Counted from the first letter of the stretch, positions 8,228 through 15,123 are shown. The stretch: 18,018 nt of DNA from an uncultured bacterium (GCA_903864485.1 CAIPGD010000139.1:1-18018); one strand, 5' to 3'. Numbers and translations are program-made. Notes: generated from the sequence alone by a model not told the origin.

Positions 8228-8862
8228 GGCTGATCGTTCATCCGGTCCAGCCGCAGAAACGACTTCTCGAGCAGGCTGCGGTTCTGCTTCGGGGCGGTGC
8301 GCTCGGCGTGATTGCCACCGATGCGGGGTATGCGCTTGCATGTCGGCTCGACGACAAGACTGCGGTCGACCGACTGAGGGCGATTCGTCGAATCGACGAC
8401 CGACATCTCTTGACTCTGTTATGTCGAGACCTATCTGAACTATCGCATTATTCGCAGGTCGATAATCGGCAGTATCGGTTTCTCAAGCGATGGACCCCGG
8501 GGACTTACACCTTTGTGTTGCCCGCAACGCGGGAGGTTCCGCGACGTTTGGCGCACCCATCGCGTAAGACCGTTGGCATGCGGGTGCCGGATCATCCGGT
8601 TCCGCTCGGTCTGCTCGAAGCGCTTGGGCAACCGCTGCTGGCCTCGACATTGCGGATGCCCGATGAAGACCAAACGCTCGCGGATCCGGACGACATTGAA
8701 GAACGCCTCGGTAAACGAGTCGACCTGATGATCGATGCCGGTTGGCTGAGTTCCATCCCAACAACGATCGTCGACCTGACCGGTCCGAAGCCGTTGCTGC
8801 GGCGGGCGGGTCTAGGGTTCGATGCCATCGCCGGCGAAATTGAGCAGGCCGAGGTGTCCTGA
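8221..8862 (+). CDS. yciO: YciO-type YrdC/Sua5-domain protein
   Basis: A 213-residue protein with the YrdC/Sua5 fold. TsaC/Sua5 proteins make threonylcarbamoyl-AMP for the t6A modification of tRNA; YciO is a paralogous subgroup whose physiological role is less settled. The signature here is IATDAGYALACRLDD (about 31-45), followed by RRIDDRHLLTLLCRDLSELSHY (about 59-80) and WTPGTYTFVLPAT (about 91-103). The TDxGYALxC pattern and the IDxxHLLTLLC segment are YciO-like; TsaC would have a K-x-R-P-x2-K-P-L type segment there. The start overlaps the end of rnm by seven bases. The next gene is trpS, the typical order. A housekeeping tsaC would be expected elsewhere in the genome. Confidence 0.88.
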   Translation: MVRLIVHPVQPQKRLLEQAAVLLRGGALGVIATDAGYALACRLDDKTAVDRLRAIRRIDDRHLLTLLCRDLSELSHYSQVDNRQYRFLKRWTPGTYTFVLPATREVPRRLAHPSRKTVGMRVPDHPVPLGLLEALGQPLLASTLRMPDEDQTLADPDDIEERLGKRVDLMIDAGWLSSIPTTIVDLTGPKPLLRRAGLGFDAIAGEIEQAEVS

Positions 8863-8880
8863 AGCGAGACGGAGCACGGG

Positions 8881-8886
8881 TAGAAT
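8881..8886 (+). promoter_or_regulatory. Possible -10 element (TAGAAT) for trpS
   Basis: TAGAAT lies 19 bases after the yciO stop, matching the -10 consensus at five of six positions. The -35 position (around 8858-8863, CCTGAA) matches poorly. If real, transcription would begin close to 8893 and almost abut the ATG at 8896, which would favour translation from the internal ATG at 8932. Confidence 0.35.
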
Positions 8887-8895
8887 CACGCGCTT

Positions 8896-9984
8896 ATGAA
8901 CACCATTTCGGCCGTTACAGGCATCACCAACATGTCCGAGCGCGTTGTCTCGGGAATGCGCCCCACTGGCGCGCTGCATCTCGGTCATTATCACGGCGCG
9001 CTCAAGAACTGGGCACGATTGCAGGCCTTGCATCCCTGCCTATTCTTTGTTGCCGACTGGCATGCGCTGACCACCCACTATGAGTCGCCGGGGGAGATTG
9101 GGCACAACGTCTGGGAGATGGTGACCGATTGGCTCGCCGGCGGAATTGACCCCAAGCAAGCAACTCTGTTTTTGCAATCCCGCGTCCCCGAGCACGCTGA
9201 ACTGCATGTGCTGCTCTCGATGGGCACGCCTTTAGGATGGCTTGAACGGGTGCCGACCTACAAAGACCAGCAAGAAAAACTTGCCGATCGCGACCTCGCG
9301 ACCTATGGTTTTTTAGGGTACCCCTTGCTGCAGGCGGCTGACATCTTGATTTATCGGGCGGCTTGGGTGCCAGTCGGAGAAGATCAGGTACCTCACATCG
9401 AACTCACGCGCGAAATCGCGCGGCGTTTTAATCATCTCTATGGGCAGCCCCCTGACCCCAAGGAACAGGCGGCGGCGCGCAAGCGTGGCATCACACTCGA
9501 AAATGCTCCGATATTGACCGAGCCGCAGGCGTTGCTGACCGAGGCCTCCCGATTGCCCGGGGTGGATGGTCAGAAGATGTCGAAGTCTTACGGGAATGCC
9601 ATCGCAATGCGCGAGACTCCTGAGTCGGTCACTAAAAAAATTCGTACGATGCCCACCGATCCGGCCCGGGTTCGGCGCACCGATCCGGGTGACCCCGAGC
9701 GATGCCCGGTTTGGGCGCTGCATGAGGTCTATTCGCCCGAGAATACTCAGGCATGGGTTCAGCAGGGTTGCCGGTCTGCGGGGATTGGTTGTATCGAGTG
9801 TAAACAACCGGTGATTGACGCCGTGATTGGCGAGACAGCAGTTTTCATTGAGCGCGCCCGACCGTATCAGGAAGACCCAAGGCTTTTGCGCGACATTGTG
9901 GATGCCGGCTGTGATCGGGCCCGCCTGATTGCGCGCGAAACGATGCGCGAGGTTCGTGATGCGATGGGACTTGGTTACGTCTAA
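8896..9984 (+). CDS. trpS: Tryptophanyl-tRNA synthetase
   Basis: Class I aminoacyl-tRNA synthetase charging tRNA-Trp. The product is 362 residues from ATG 8896, or 350 from ATG 8932; the family normally begins about one residue before ERVVSGMRPTG, so 8932 (MSERVVSGM) is the more natural start. Seen are the HIGH-type motif HLGHYHG (about 28-34), VADWHALTTHYE, a long conserved block with TPLGWLERVPTYKDQQEK, VGEDQVPHIELTREIARRFNHLYG, and K227-M-S-K-S (KMSKSYGNA). The sequence resembles the longer Pseudomonas/Xanthomonas type of TrpS rather than the E. coli type. It sits downstream of yciO by 33 bases and upstream of dapA by 15-39 bases, depending on the dapA start. Confidence 0.96.
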   Translation: MNTISAVTGITNMSERVVSGMRPTGALHLGHYHGALKNWARLQALHPCLFFVADWHALTTHYESPGEIGHNVWEMVTDWLAGGIDPKQATLFLQSRVPEHAELHVLLSMGTPLGWLERVPTYKDQQEKLADRDLATYGFLGYPLLQAADILIYRAAWVPVGEDQVPHIELTREIARRFNHLYGQPPDPKEQAAARKRGITLENAPILTEPQALLTEASRLPGVDGQKMSKSYGNAIAMRETPESVTKKIRTMPTDPARVRRTDPGDPERCPVWALHEVYSPENTQAWVQQGCRSAGIGCIECKQPVIDAVIGETAVFIERARPYQEDPRLLRDIVDAGCDRARLIARETMREVRDAMGLGYV

Positions 9985-10000
9985 TGTATCGTTTTATTAA
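9971..10000 (+). promoter_or_regulatory. Possible weak promoter ahead of dapA
   Basis: The end of trpS and the short gap form a distinctly AT-rich patch in GC-rich DNA. TTGGTT (9971-9976) and TATTAA (9995-10000) are separated by 18 bases and match the -35 and -10 consensus only partly (3/6 and 4/6). If used, transcription would start near 10007, downstream of the ATG at 10000 and just ahead of the ATG at 10024. Confidence 0.25.
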
Positions 10001-10023
10001 TGCTCCAACTTAGAGCGCTTCGA

Positions 10024-10917
10024 ATGGCTAATAATTCTTTTGACGTCTTCGGTAGCATGGTCGCCATCGTGAGTCCGATGCACGAGGACGGCTCGCTCGA
10101 CCTGGACGCTTACAGGCGTTTGATCGACTGGCAGATCGAGAGCGGCACCCAGGCGATCGTTGCGGTGGGCACGACTGGTGAGTCTCCAACGGTGGATGTG
10201 AACGAGCACGTCACCTTGATTCGGGTGGCGGTTGAACAGGCCGCTGGGCGCGTGCCCATCATTGCAGGCAGCGGCGCCAACTCCACGCGTGAAGCGATTG
10301 AACTCACTGCTGCAGCGCATCAGGTCGGGGCGAATGCCTCGCTACAGGTTGTGCCCTACTACAACAAACCGACCCAGGAAGGCTTGTATCGACACTTCGC
10401 GGCTGTTGCCGAGGCGGTTGATCTTCCGGTTATTTTGTACAACGTACCCGGAAGAACGGTTGCCGACCTAGCCAACGATACCGTCATTCGGCTGTCGGAA
10501 GTCCCCGGCGTTGTGGGCCTCAAGGACGCGACTGGTGACCTGCCGCGTGCGGCGCTGTTGTTGCAGCGCTTACCCGCGCATTTCCGTCTCTACAGCGGTA
10601 ATGACGACTCGGCGCTGCCATTTTTGCTGCAGGGTGGGCACGGCGTGATCTCTGTGACCGCGAACGTGGCGCCCGCCGCGATGTCTAGCCTGTGTGCCGC
10701 AGCGATCGCCGGGGATGTACTGACAGCTCGGGGAATTAACCGGGCGCTCCTTGGCCTGCATGAAAAATTGTTTGTCGAGGCCAATCCGATTCCAGTTAAA
10801 TGGGCGCTCGCACAAACCGGTCGCATTCCCCCGGGATTGCGTTTACCACTAACGCCCCTTTCACCGATTTATCACGAGGCAGTCAGCGCAGCGATGCGGG
10901 CGGCCGGCGTGGTGTGA
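10024..10917 (+). CDS. dapA: 4-hydroxy-tetrahydrodipicolinate synthase
   Basis: DapA condenses pyruvate with aspartate semialdehyde, the first committed step of lysine and diaminopimelate synthesis. From ATG 10024 the product is 297 residues, close to the usual 292. Residues follow the E. coli enzyme with an offset of six: T50-T51 in GTTGESPT, Y139 and R144 in YNVPGRT, and the Schiff-base lysine K167 in VVGLKDATGD. The segment PYYNKPTQEGLYRHF is also typical. A longer reading from ATG 10000 adds eight residues but has no ribosome binding site, so I prefer 10024. The stop overlaps an ATG (TGATG), and bamC follows immediately, as in E. coli. Confidence 0.96.
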   Translation: MANNSFDVFGSMVAIVSPMHEDGSLDLDAYRRLIDWQIESGTQAIVAVGTTGESPTVDVNEHVTLIRVAVEQAAGRVPIIAGSGANSTREAIELTAAAHQVGANASLQVVPYYNKPTQEGLYRHFAAVAEAVDLPVILYNVPGRTVADLANDTVIRLSEVPGVVGLKDATGDLPRAALLLQRLPAHFRLYSGNDDSALPFLLQGGHGVISVTANVAPAAMSSLCAAAIAGDVLTARGINRALLGLHEKLFVEANPIPVKWALAQTGRIPPGLRLPLTPLSPIYHEAVSAAMRAAGVV

Positions 10918-10943
10918 TGTCGTACCGAACTCAGGAATTCCGC

Positions 10944-12086
10944 ATGCGCTTTGTCGTTCAAATCGGGGCTATTGGTCTCGTTCTGTTGGGGGGATGCAGT
11001 TCCGTATCCAACATGCTGCCCGATCCAAAGGTCGACTACCGATCATCGACGACCCGGCCCGAGGCGAAACTCGAAGTGCCGCCCGATCTCGTCTCGCCGC
11101 GCGGCGATGAGCGGTTTATGTTGCCCGAGCGGGTCTCGGGGGCCACGCTGTCCGGCTATGCCCGTGAACGCGCAGCACGCGATCAATTGGCAGGAAGCAG
11201 CGTTGGCGCGCAGCGCGATGTGCTGCCCGACGTGACTGGCATGAAGATCGAGCGGGCCGGCACGATGCGATGGCTCACGGTGAAACGCCCCCCGGGGCAG
11301 CTCTGGCCGGTGCTTCGGACGTTCTGGCAAGAGTCAGGTTTCACGTTGGCGGTTGATCAGCCTGCGATCGGCGTGATGGAGACCGAATGGGCTGAAAACC
11401 GAGCCAAGATCCCCCAGGATTTCATCCGTTCAACCATCGGAAAAGTGTTTGATGGCATTTATTCAACGGGCGAACGCGATCGCTTCCGTGTCCGCCTCGA
11501 AGCGGTTGAGGGTGGGACTGAGATTCATTTGAGCCATCGTGGCATGGTTGAAGTGCCTGGTGAAAACAAGAATGGGTTTGTCTGGACTCAGCGTCCCAGC
11601 GATCCGGAACTCGAAGCCGAGTTCTTGCGCCGCCTCATGGTGCGTCTCGGTAGCGATTCCAATCGTGCGACTGCTGACCTTTCACCCAATTCAGGTTCTC
11701 TGGTCTTGCGGGCGAGGTCACTTTCAGACGGCGCGGTGCAGGTGGACGAATCCTTCGATCGGGCCTGGCGTCGCGTTGGGTTGGCCCTTGATCGCGCTGG
11801 GTTCACTGTTGAGGATCGTGACCGTTCACGTGGGGTTTATTTTGTTCGCTACGTCGATCCGGCGACCGAATCGGGTACCGCCCGATCGCTCTTTGACCGG
11901 ATCTTCAGTGGCAATGCCGACCCAACGCCACGTCGTTTCCGGATTGTTCTGGTCGGATCAACTGTCGCGGGACAAGCTGCGACCGATATCCGGGTTCTCA
12001 ATAAGGACGGTGGCACGGTGGTGGAGGCGGCCGAGCGGCCGGTCGCGACCCGGATCGCCAGCTTGTTGTTCGAACAATTGAAATAA
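10944..12086 (+). CDS. bamC: Outer membrane assembly lipoprotein BamC
   Basis: BamC is a lipoprotein of the BAM complex that inserts beta-barrel proteins into the outer membrane. From ATG 10944 the product is 380 residues, with a signal peptide ending in the lipobox L-L-G-G-C (C18). A disordered segment resembling other BamC N-termini follows (DYRSSTTRPEAKLEVPPDLV), then two globular helix-grip regions (about 100-215 and 235-375). An AGGAA six bases before this ATG is a good ribosome binding site. An ATG at 10917 overlapping the dapA stop would place nine extra residues before the signal peptide and is less likely. The dapA-bamC order is a strong contextual match. BamC is poorly conserved, so the call leans on context plus the lipobox and the LEVPPDL segment. 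E. coli BamC is 344 residues. Confidence 0.9.
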   Translation: MRFVVQIGAIGLVLLGGCSSVSNMLPDPKVDYRSSTTRPEAKLEVPPDLVSPRGDERFMLPERVSGATLSGYARERAARDQLAGSSVGAQRDVLPDVTGMKIERAGTMRWLTVKRPPGQLWPVLRTFWQESGFTLAVDQPAIGVMETEWAENRAKIPQDFIRSTIGKVFDGIYSTGERDRFRVRLEAVEGGTEIHLSHRGMVEVPGENKNGFVWTQRPSDPELEAEFLRRLMVRLGSDSNRATADLSPNSGSLVLRARSLSDGAVQVDESFDRAWRRVGLALDRAGFTVEDRDRSRGVYFVRYVDPATESGTARSLFDRIFSGNADPTPRRFRIVLVGSTVAGQAATDIRVLNKDGGTVVEAAERPVATRIASLLFEQLK

Positions 12087-12102
12087 AAGCCTCTGGCTGC
12101 GG

Positions 12103-12879
12103 GTGAGATTCGCCAGTTTGGGCAGCGGGAGCGCGGGTAACGCGCTCCTGGTCGAGTCGATTGTTGCCGGTAGGCCCAGTCGGGTCTTGATTGATTGCGG
12201 TTTTGGTCCACGAGAACTCTCCCGCCGACTCGGCCGCTTGGGTCTGACGGCCCAGGATCTTGATGCGGTTCTGGTGACCCACGAACACGGTGACCATGTC
12301 GGCGGAGTGCCTTCGCTAGCCCGTCGTGAGTCGCTTCCGGTGTATCTCACCTGGGGCACCTATAGCGCGCTCTCGGCATCTGCGTTTGGTGATGCGCCGA
12401 TTCACCTTCTGGATGCGCGGCGCGGGTTTGAGGTGGCTGGCTTTGGGGTTCAGCCGATCGCCGTGCCTCACGACGCCCGCGAACCGGTGCAGTTTGTGAT
12501 TGAGGATGGGCGCTCCCGACTCGGCGTCCTGACCGATCTTGGGCACGGAACGCCCCACATCACGCAGGCCTTCTGTCGCTTGACCGCCCTGGTTCTGGAG
12601 TGCAACCACGACGAGGAAATGCTTCTTGCAGGCACTTATCCCCCCTCGCTAAAACGGCGGATCGGCGGTCCGTATGGGCATTTGTCCAATGGGGCTGCAG
12701 CTTCAATTCTGTCGAGCCTGGACCGCTCTAAATTGACCCGTGTGGTTGCTGCACATCTAAGCGAACAAAACAATCGGCCCGAGTTGGCCGCGAGCGCATT
12801 GTTGGTCGAAGGCGGAATTGACGAGTCGCTGCTGATGATTGCTGATCAGGAGGCTGGCTTCGATTGGTGCGCGGCCTAA
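12103..12879 (+). CDS. Metallo-beta-lactamase-fold hydrolase, YycJ/WalJ-like
   Basis: A 258-residue metallo-beta-lactamase-fold protein. It begins with a GTG codon (RFASLGSGSAGNALLVE, the usual YycJ-type N-terminus). The metal motif is H60-E-H62-G-D64-H65, with further candidate ligands in VPHDA, GVLTDLGHGT, LECNHD and the AAHLSEQNN block near residues 225-233, all typical of the YycJ group. Firmicute YycJ/WalJ proteins have been described as 5'-3' exonucleases linked to DNA maintenance; the role in proteobacteria is less clear, so I give no symbol. The gene follows bamC by 16 bases, completing a dapA-bamC-MBL run common in gammaproteobacteria, and ends just before a bidirectional terminator. 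The ribosome binding site is weak. Confidence 0.9.
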   Translation: MRFASLGSGSAGNALLVESIVAGRPSRVLIDCGFGPRELSRRLGRLGLTAQDLDAVLVTHEHGDHVGGVPSLARRESLPVYLTWGTYSALSASAFGDAPIHLLDARRGFEVAGFGVQPIAVPHDAREPVQFVIEDGRSRLGVLTDLGHGTPHITQAFCRLTALVLECNHDEEMLLAGTYPPSLKRRIGGPYGHLSNGAAASILSSLDRSKLTRVVAAHLSEQNNRPELAASALLVEGGIDESLLMIADQEAGFDWCAA

Positions 12880-12890
12880 GGGCTTAGGCG

Positions 12891-12922
12891 AAAAAAAACC
12901 GGCGCTCAAGGCGCCGGCTTTT
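12891..12922. terminator. Bidirectional intrinsic terminator
   Basis: A 7-bp GC stem, CCGGCGC (12899-12905) with GCGCCGG (12911-12917), encloses a 5-base loop. It has eight A residues on its left flank and TTTT on its right. For minus-strand transcription the stem is followed by eight U, a strong terminator for the small lipoprotein gene. For plus-strand transcription only CUUUU follows, a weaker stop for the long operon ending with the metallo-beta-lactamase-fold gene. Confidence 0.88.
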
Positions 12923-12939
12923 GATCGAGGAAAAAAGAA

Positions 12940-13140
12940 TTACTTCTTTTCTTCTTTCTTTTCTTCAGCAGCAGGTGCTGCAGGTGCTGCGTCAGCAGCA
13001 GGTGCTGCAGGTGCGGGCTCAGCAGCAGGGGCTGCAGGAGCGGCTGGTGCTGCAGGCGCAGGAGCAGGCGCTTCTTCTTTCTTGCCACAGGCAGCAAGTG
13101 CCAAAGCGATCAGGGAGGCGGCGAGGATTTGCTTGGTCAT
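12940..13140 (-). CDS. Small Ala/Pro-rich lipoprotein of unknown function
   Basis: A 66-residue predicted lipoprotein: a short signal peptide (MTKQILAASLIALALAAC) with lipobox L-A-A-C and C18, then GKKEEAPAP. Three copies of a nine-residue unit of the form xAPAAPAA followed by E or D come next, and the protein ends in a charged tail EEKKEEKK. No globular domain fits in it. Proteins with this look (lipobox, KKEE, Ala/Pro tract) are common in beta- and gammaproteobacteria but have no assigned role; a flexible envelope spacer is a guess. The start is supported by AGGA about nine bases upstream and by a plausible promoter at 13197-13225, and the gene ends at a strong terminator. It therefore looks like an independent one-gene unit. 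Confidence 0.8.
   Translation of the reverse strand: MTKQILAASLIALALAACGKKEEAPAPAPAAPAAPAAPAAEPAPAAPAADAAPAAPAAEEKKEEKK
12965..13045 (-). repeat. 27-bp tandem repeat, three copies, in the lipoprotein gene
   Basis: Copies begin at 12965, 12992 and 13019. The first 23 bases of the first two copies are identical and the third differs at two of those positions. The period is a multiple of three, so each copy adds one nine-residue Ala/Pro unit. Confidence 0.85.
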
Positions 13141-13196
13141 GGTCTTAAGTCCTATTGCTTCGAGTTGGAACCCGATTGAATTTGTTGGGGCATTAC

Positions 13197-13225
13197 GTTA
13201 TCCCAGACCAAAATTCTATCAGCAA
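13197..13225 (-). promoter_or_regulatory. Possible sigma70 promoter of the lipoprotein gene
   Basis: On the minus strand TTGCTG (13225-13220) and GATAAC (13202-13197) are 17 bases apart and match -35 and -10 consensus at 3/6 and 4/6. The predicted start would leave a leader of about 50 bases. The flanking sequence is AT-richer than the genes around it, but the motif match is modest. Confidence 0.35.
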
Positions 13226-13247
13226 CTTCCCTGATTTCCGCACTTTC

Positions 13248-13263
13248 GTGGCGCATGCCCCAC
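13248..13263. promoter_or_regulatory. 16-bp near-perfect dyad, possible operator
   Basis: GTGGCGCATGCCCCAC is an inverted repeat with one mismatched pair and no loop. It lies 23-43 bases upstream (minus strand) of the suggested -35 box of the lipoprotein gene and downstream of the roxA-like gene. A loopless dyad is more like a protein-binding site than a terminator, but a single occurrence could be chance. Confidence 0.25.
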
Positions 13264-13308
13264 AAAGCTCGGACTCAAGAATACAAAACCAGTGGCAAGA
13301 ATGAATCT

Positions 13309-14565
13309 TTAGTCTGTATCTAGTTGAGGAGATCGAATGGAAACCCACCCAGCCAGATACCAAGAGTAAACGCGCTCATTAATCAATTCGTTGACAAGGA
13401 TTTTTGCGGCCTGGCTTGGAGTCCAGGCGCGTTGGTCCGCCAACAGGCGAAGTGCTCGATTCGGCTTTATCGGATCGACCTCACCGTTTACAAAGAGGTG
13501 GTTTTGGTCGTAGAGCATGCGCGTGCGTCGATCCAGTGCGACACCATGTCGCGACGCAAATTGAATGAATCGCTTTTGTGTATTCGGGTGACTGGGGGGC
13601 TCAAAAAACACGTGCGGTTTGGGTTCACTGAGGTGCCGTCCAATAAACCCGTCCAGTGTCGCCAATAGGGTTCGCTCATCGGCACGCCAGTCTTGGACCC
13701 ATTGGTGAAGCGTCTTTCGTAAATCGGTGGGGACCAGGGCGGGTTGCGCGGTTGGTTCGCGATTCGGGTCGCGGAATCGTTCGTCCCTTAAATTTCCCGC
13801 CAGGTCTGCGGCGAGCTCGGCCTGATCGCCAAGCCACGCGCTCAGAAATTCATGTCGCGAGGGCGTCCTGAACCCCACCGACCAGGTGGTGCACGCATCC
13901 AGGGCGACGCCGTCATGCCCCCAACCGGGTGGCACGTACAACATATCGCCAGGCCCCAGATCGTAGATTTCAGTTGGCTCCCAGTTCTGCAAGATCCGCA
14001 AAGGCAATCCATCGACCCACTGAGGACGAGGTGCTGGTCCGATTCCCCAGCGGCGATGTCCGGTCGCTTGCACCAGAAAGACGTCATAGGAATCAACATG
14101 AGGTCCCACGCCGCCGCCGGTCGTTGCAAAGCTGATCATTACGTCATCCAGCCTTGCATCTGGAATGAATCGAAAACGTTGCAGGATCTCGTAGGCTGCG
14201 TCTTCGACCAGATCCATCCCCTGGACGAGTACGGTCCAGTTGCGACTGCGGATTGAGGGCAGGGCTTCAAACGGTCCGAATTCGACCGACCATCGTCGTG
14301 TTGCCTGGCCGCGCTGGCTGACAAGCCGGGATTCAACTGCATCGCTTCCGGCATGTTCGAACAGGCGCTCGGGGGCCAACATCACCCTTGTCTGCATTTC
14401 CGGAATCGCCGACCTGACGAGCAAGGGCTTGCGCTGCCAGTGGCGTTGCAGAAATTGCTCTACACTCAATTTGCCTAATAAGCCTCCGGCCTCGGCCTTG
14501 GCAGGGCGAGTGGCAGGTGGCTTAGGATTGAGCCCGGCTGTTTTTGGGGCGTAACCTTTTTTCAT
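13309..14565 (-). CDS. roxA: JmjC/cupin 2-oxoglutarate oxygenase, RoxA (YcfD) family
   Basis: RoxA/YcfD is an Fe(II)- and 2-oxoglutarate-dependent oxygenase that hydroxylates an arginine of ribosomal protein L16 in E. coli. From ATG 14565 the product is 418 residues (E. coli 373). The iron triad is visible: H156-x-D158 in GPHVDSYDVFLVQATGHRRW, and H217 in GDMLYVPPGWGHDGVA, in the same spacing as E. coli H125/D127/H187. The JmjC domain spans about 28-235; the C-terminal part (about 290-415) would be the dimerisation/winged-helix region. The first roughly 27 residues (Lys/Pro/Ala-rich) form an extension. A longer frame exists upstream to 14673 but would run into the divergent gene and looks spurious. 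No clear ribosome binding site is visible; the divergent slyD-like ATG is only six bases away. Confidence 0.92.
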   Translation of the reverse strand: MKKGYAPKTAGLNPKPPATRPAKAEAGGLLGKLSVEQFLQRHWQRKPLLVRSAIPEMQTRVMLAPERLFEHAGSDAVESRLVSQRGQATRRWSVEFGPFEALPSIRSRNWTVLVQGMDLVEDAAYEILQRFRFIPDARLDDVMISFATTGGGVGPHVDSYDVFLVQATGHRRWGIGPAPRPQWVDGLPLRILQNWEPTEIYDLGPGDMLYVPPGWGHDGVALDACTTWSVGFRTPSRHEFLSAWLGDQAELAADLAGNLRDERFRDPNREPTAQPALVPTDLRKTLHQWVQDWRADERTLLATLDGFIGRHLSEPKPHVFFEPPSHPNTQKRFIQFASRHGVALDRRTRMLYDQNHLFVNGEVDPIKPNRALRLLADQRAWTPSQAAKILVNELINERVYSWYLAGWVSIRSPQLDTD

Positions 14566-14571
14566 GACGAT

Positions 14572-15123
14572 ATGGTGATTGAAAACGGCTGTTGGGTCAC
14601 GTTGCGTTATCGCCTGTTTGACCTGCAGGGCGAACCGGTCGAGGATCGTCCGCGAGAGTTGCGTTACCTGCACGGTGGTTACGGGTTCGTGTTTGCCGGG
14701 GTCGAAGCCGCGTTGGCTGGGCGCTCGGCAGGGAGTTCTCTGTCAATCATGCTCGAACCCGAGGATCATTTCGGCGACTACGATGCGGATCTCATCGAAC
14801 TCGTTCCGGTCGAACTACTCCCCGAGGAGATCGAAATTGGCATGAGTCTGGATGCTTTGCCAGGGCGCACTCATGTTGGTGACCTTCTCAGTGACCCTGT
14901 CGGTGACCTTGCTGGTGACCATGACCCGGACGATGACTCGATCGAGAACCCGGACGACGAGCGGGTCTGGACTATCACAGACATCGCTGATGGCGTGGCT
15001 GTTTTAGACGCTAACCATCCGCTGGCGGGACTGGCATTGCGCTTCGAAATCGAGGTCATTGAGGTTGAACTGGCGTCAGAAGACGAGATCGAGGTCGAGC
15101 GCCAGCTCTCTTCATTCTCTTAA
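14572..15123 (+). CDS. FKBP-type peptidyl-prolyl isomerase, SlyD-like
   Basis: SlyD-type proteins catalyse proline isomerisation and act as chaperones through an inserted IF domain. The 183-residue product matches the pattern: an FKBP strand and loop (VTLRYRLFDLQGEPVED, then YLHGGYGFVFAGVEAALAG at about 33-52), the IF domain (LEPEDHFGDYDADLIELVP at about 62-80, then LLPEEIEIGMSL), and the return strand VAVLDANHPLAGLALRFEIEV at about 142-162. There is no His/Cys-rich metal-binding tail as in E. coli SlyD. Instead, an acidic GD-rich repeat linker sits at about 103-126. The 3' end overlaps the convergent mutS end by 12 bases. No ribosome binding site is obvious upstream of ATG 14572; GTG 14575 is an alternative. 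Confidence 0.87.
   Translation: MVIENGCWVTLRYRLFDLQGEPVEDRPRELRYLHGGYGFVFAGVEAALAGRSAGSSLSIMLEPEDHFGDYDADLIELVPVELLPEEIEIGMSLDALPGRTHVGDLLSDPVGDLAGDHDPDDDSIENPDDERVWTITDIADGVAVLDANHPLAGLALRFEIEVIEVELASEDEIEVERQLSSFS
14878..14925 (+). repeat. 12-bp tandem repeat, four copies, in the slyD-like gene
   Basis: Four consecutive 12-base units based on GGTGACCTTNNN (starting 14878, 14890, 14902 and 14914) are in frame and encode the tetrapeptides GDLL, SDPV, GDLA and GDHD, followed by more Asp-rich sequence. They lengthen a linker before the last strands of the isomerase. Confidence 0.8.

Noticed and set aside
10800..10943. N-terminal extension of the bamC frame
   Set aside because: It overlaps the conserved end of dapA, and the signal peptide with lipobox and a good AGGAA site fix the start at 10944.
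12965..13071. Regular repeats that might suggest a CRISPR array
   Set aside because: The units are contiguous with no unique spacers, are in phase, and encode Ala/Pro units of a lipoprotein.
14566..14673. N-terminal extension of the roxA frame to 14673
   Set aside because: It would be antisense to the start of the slyD-like gene, has no similarity to the family N-terminus, and ATG 14565 gives a sensible protein.
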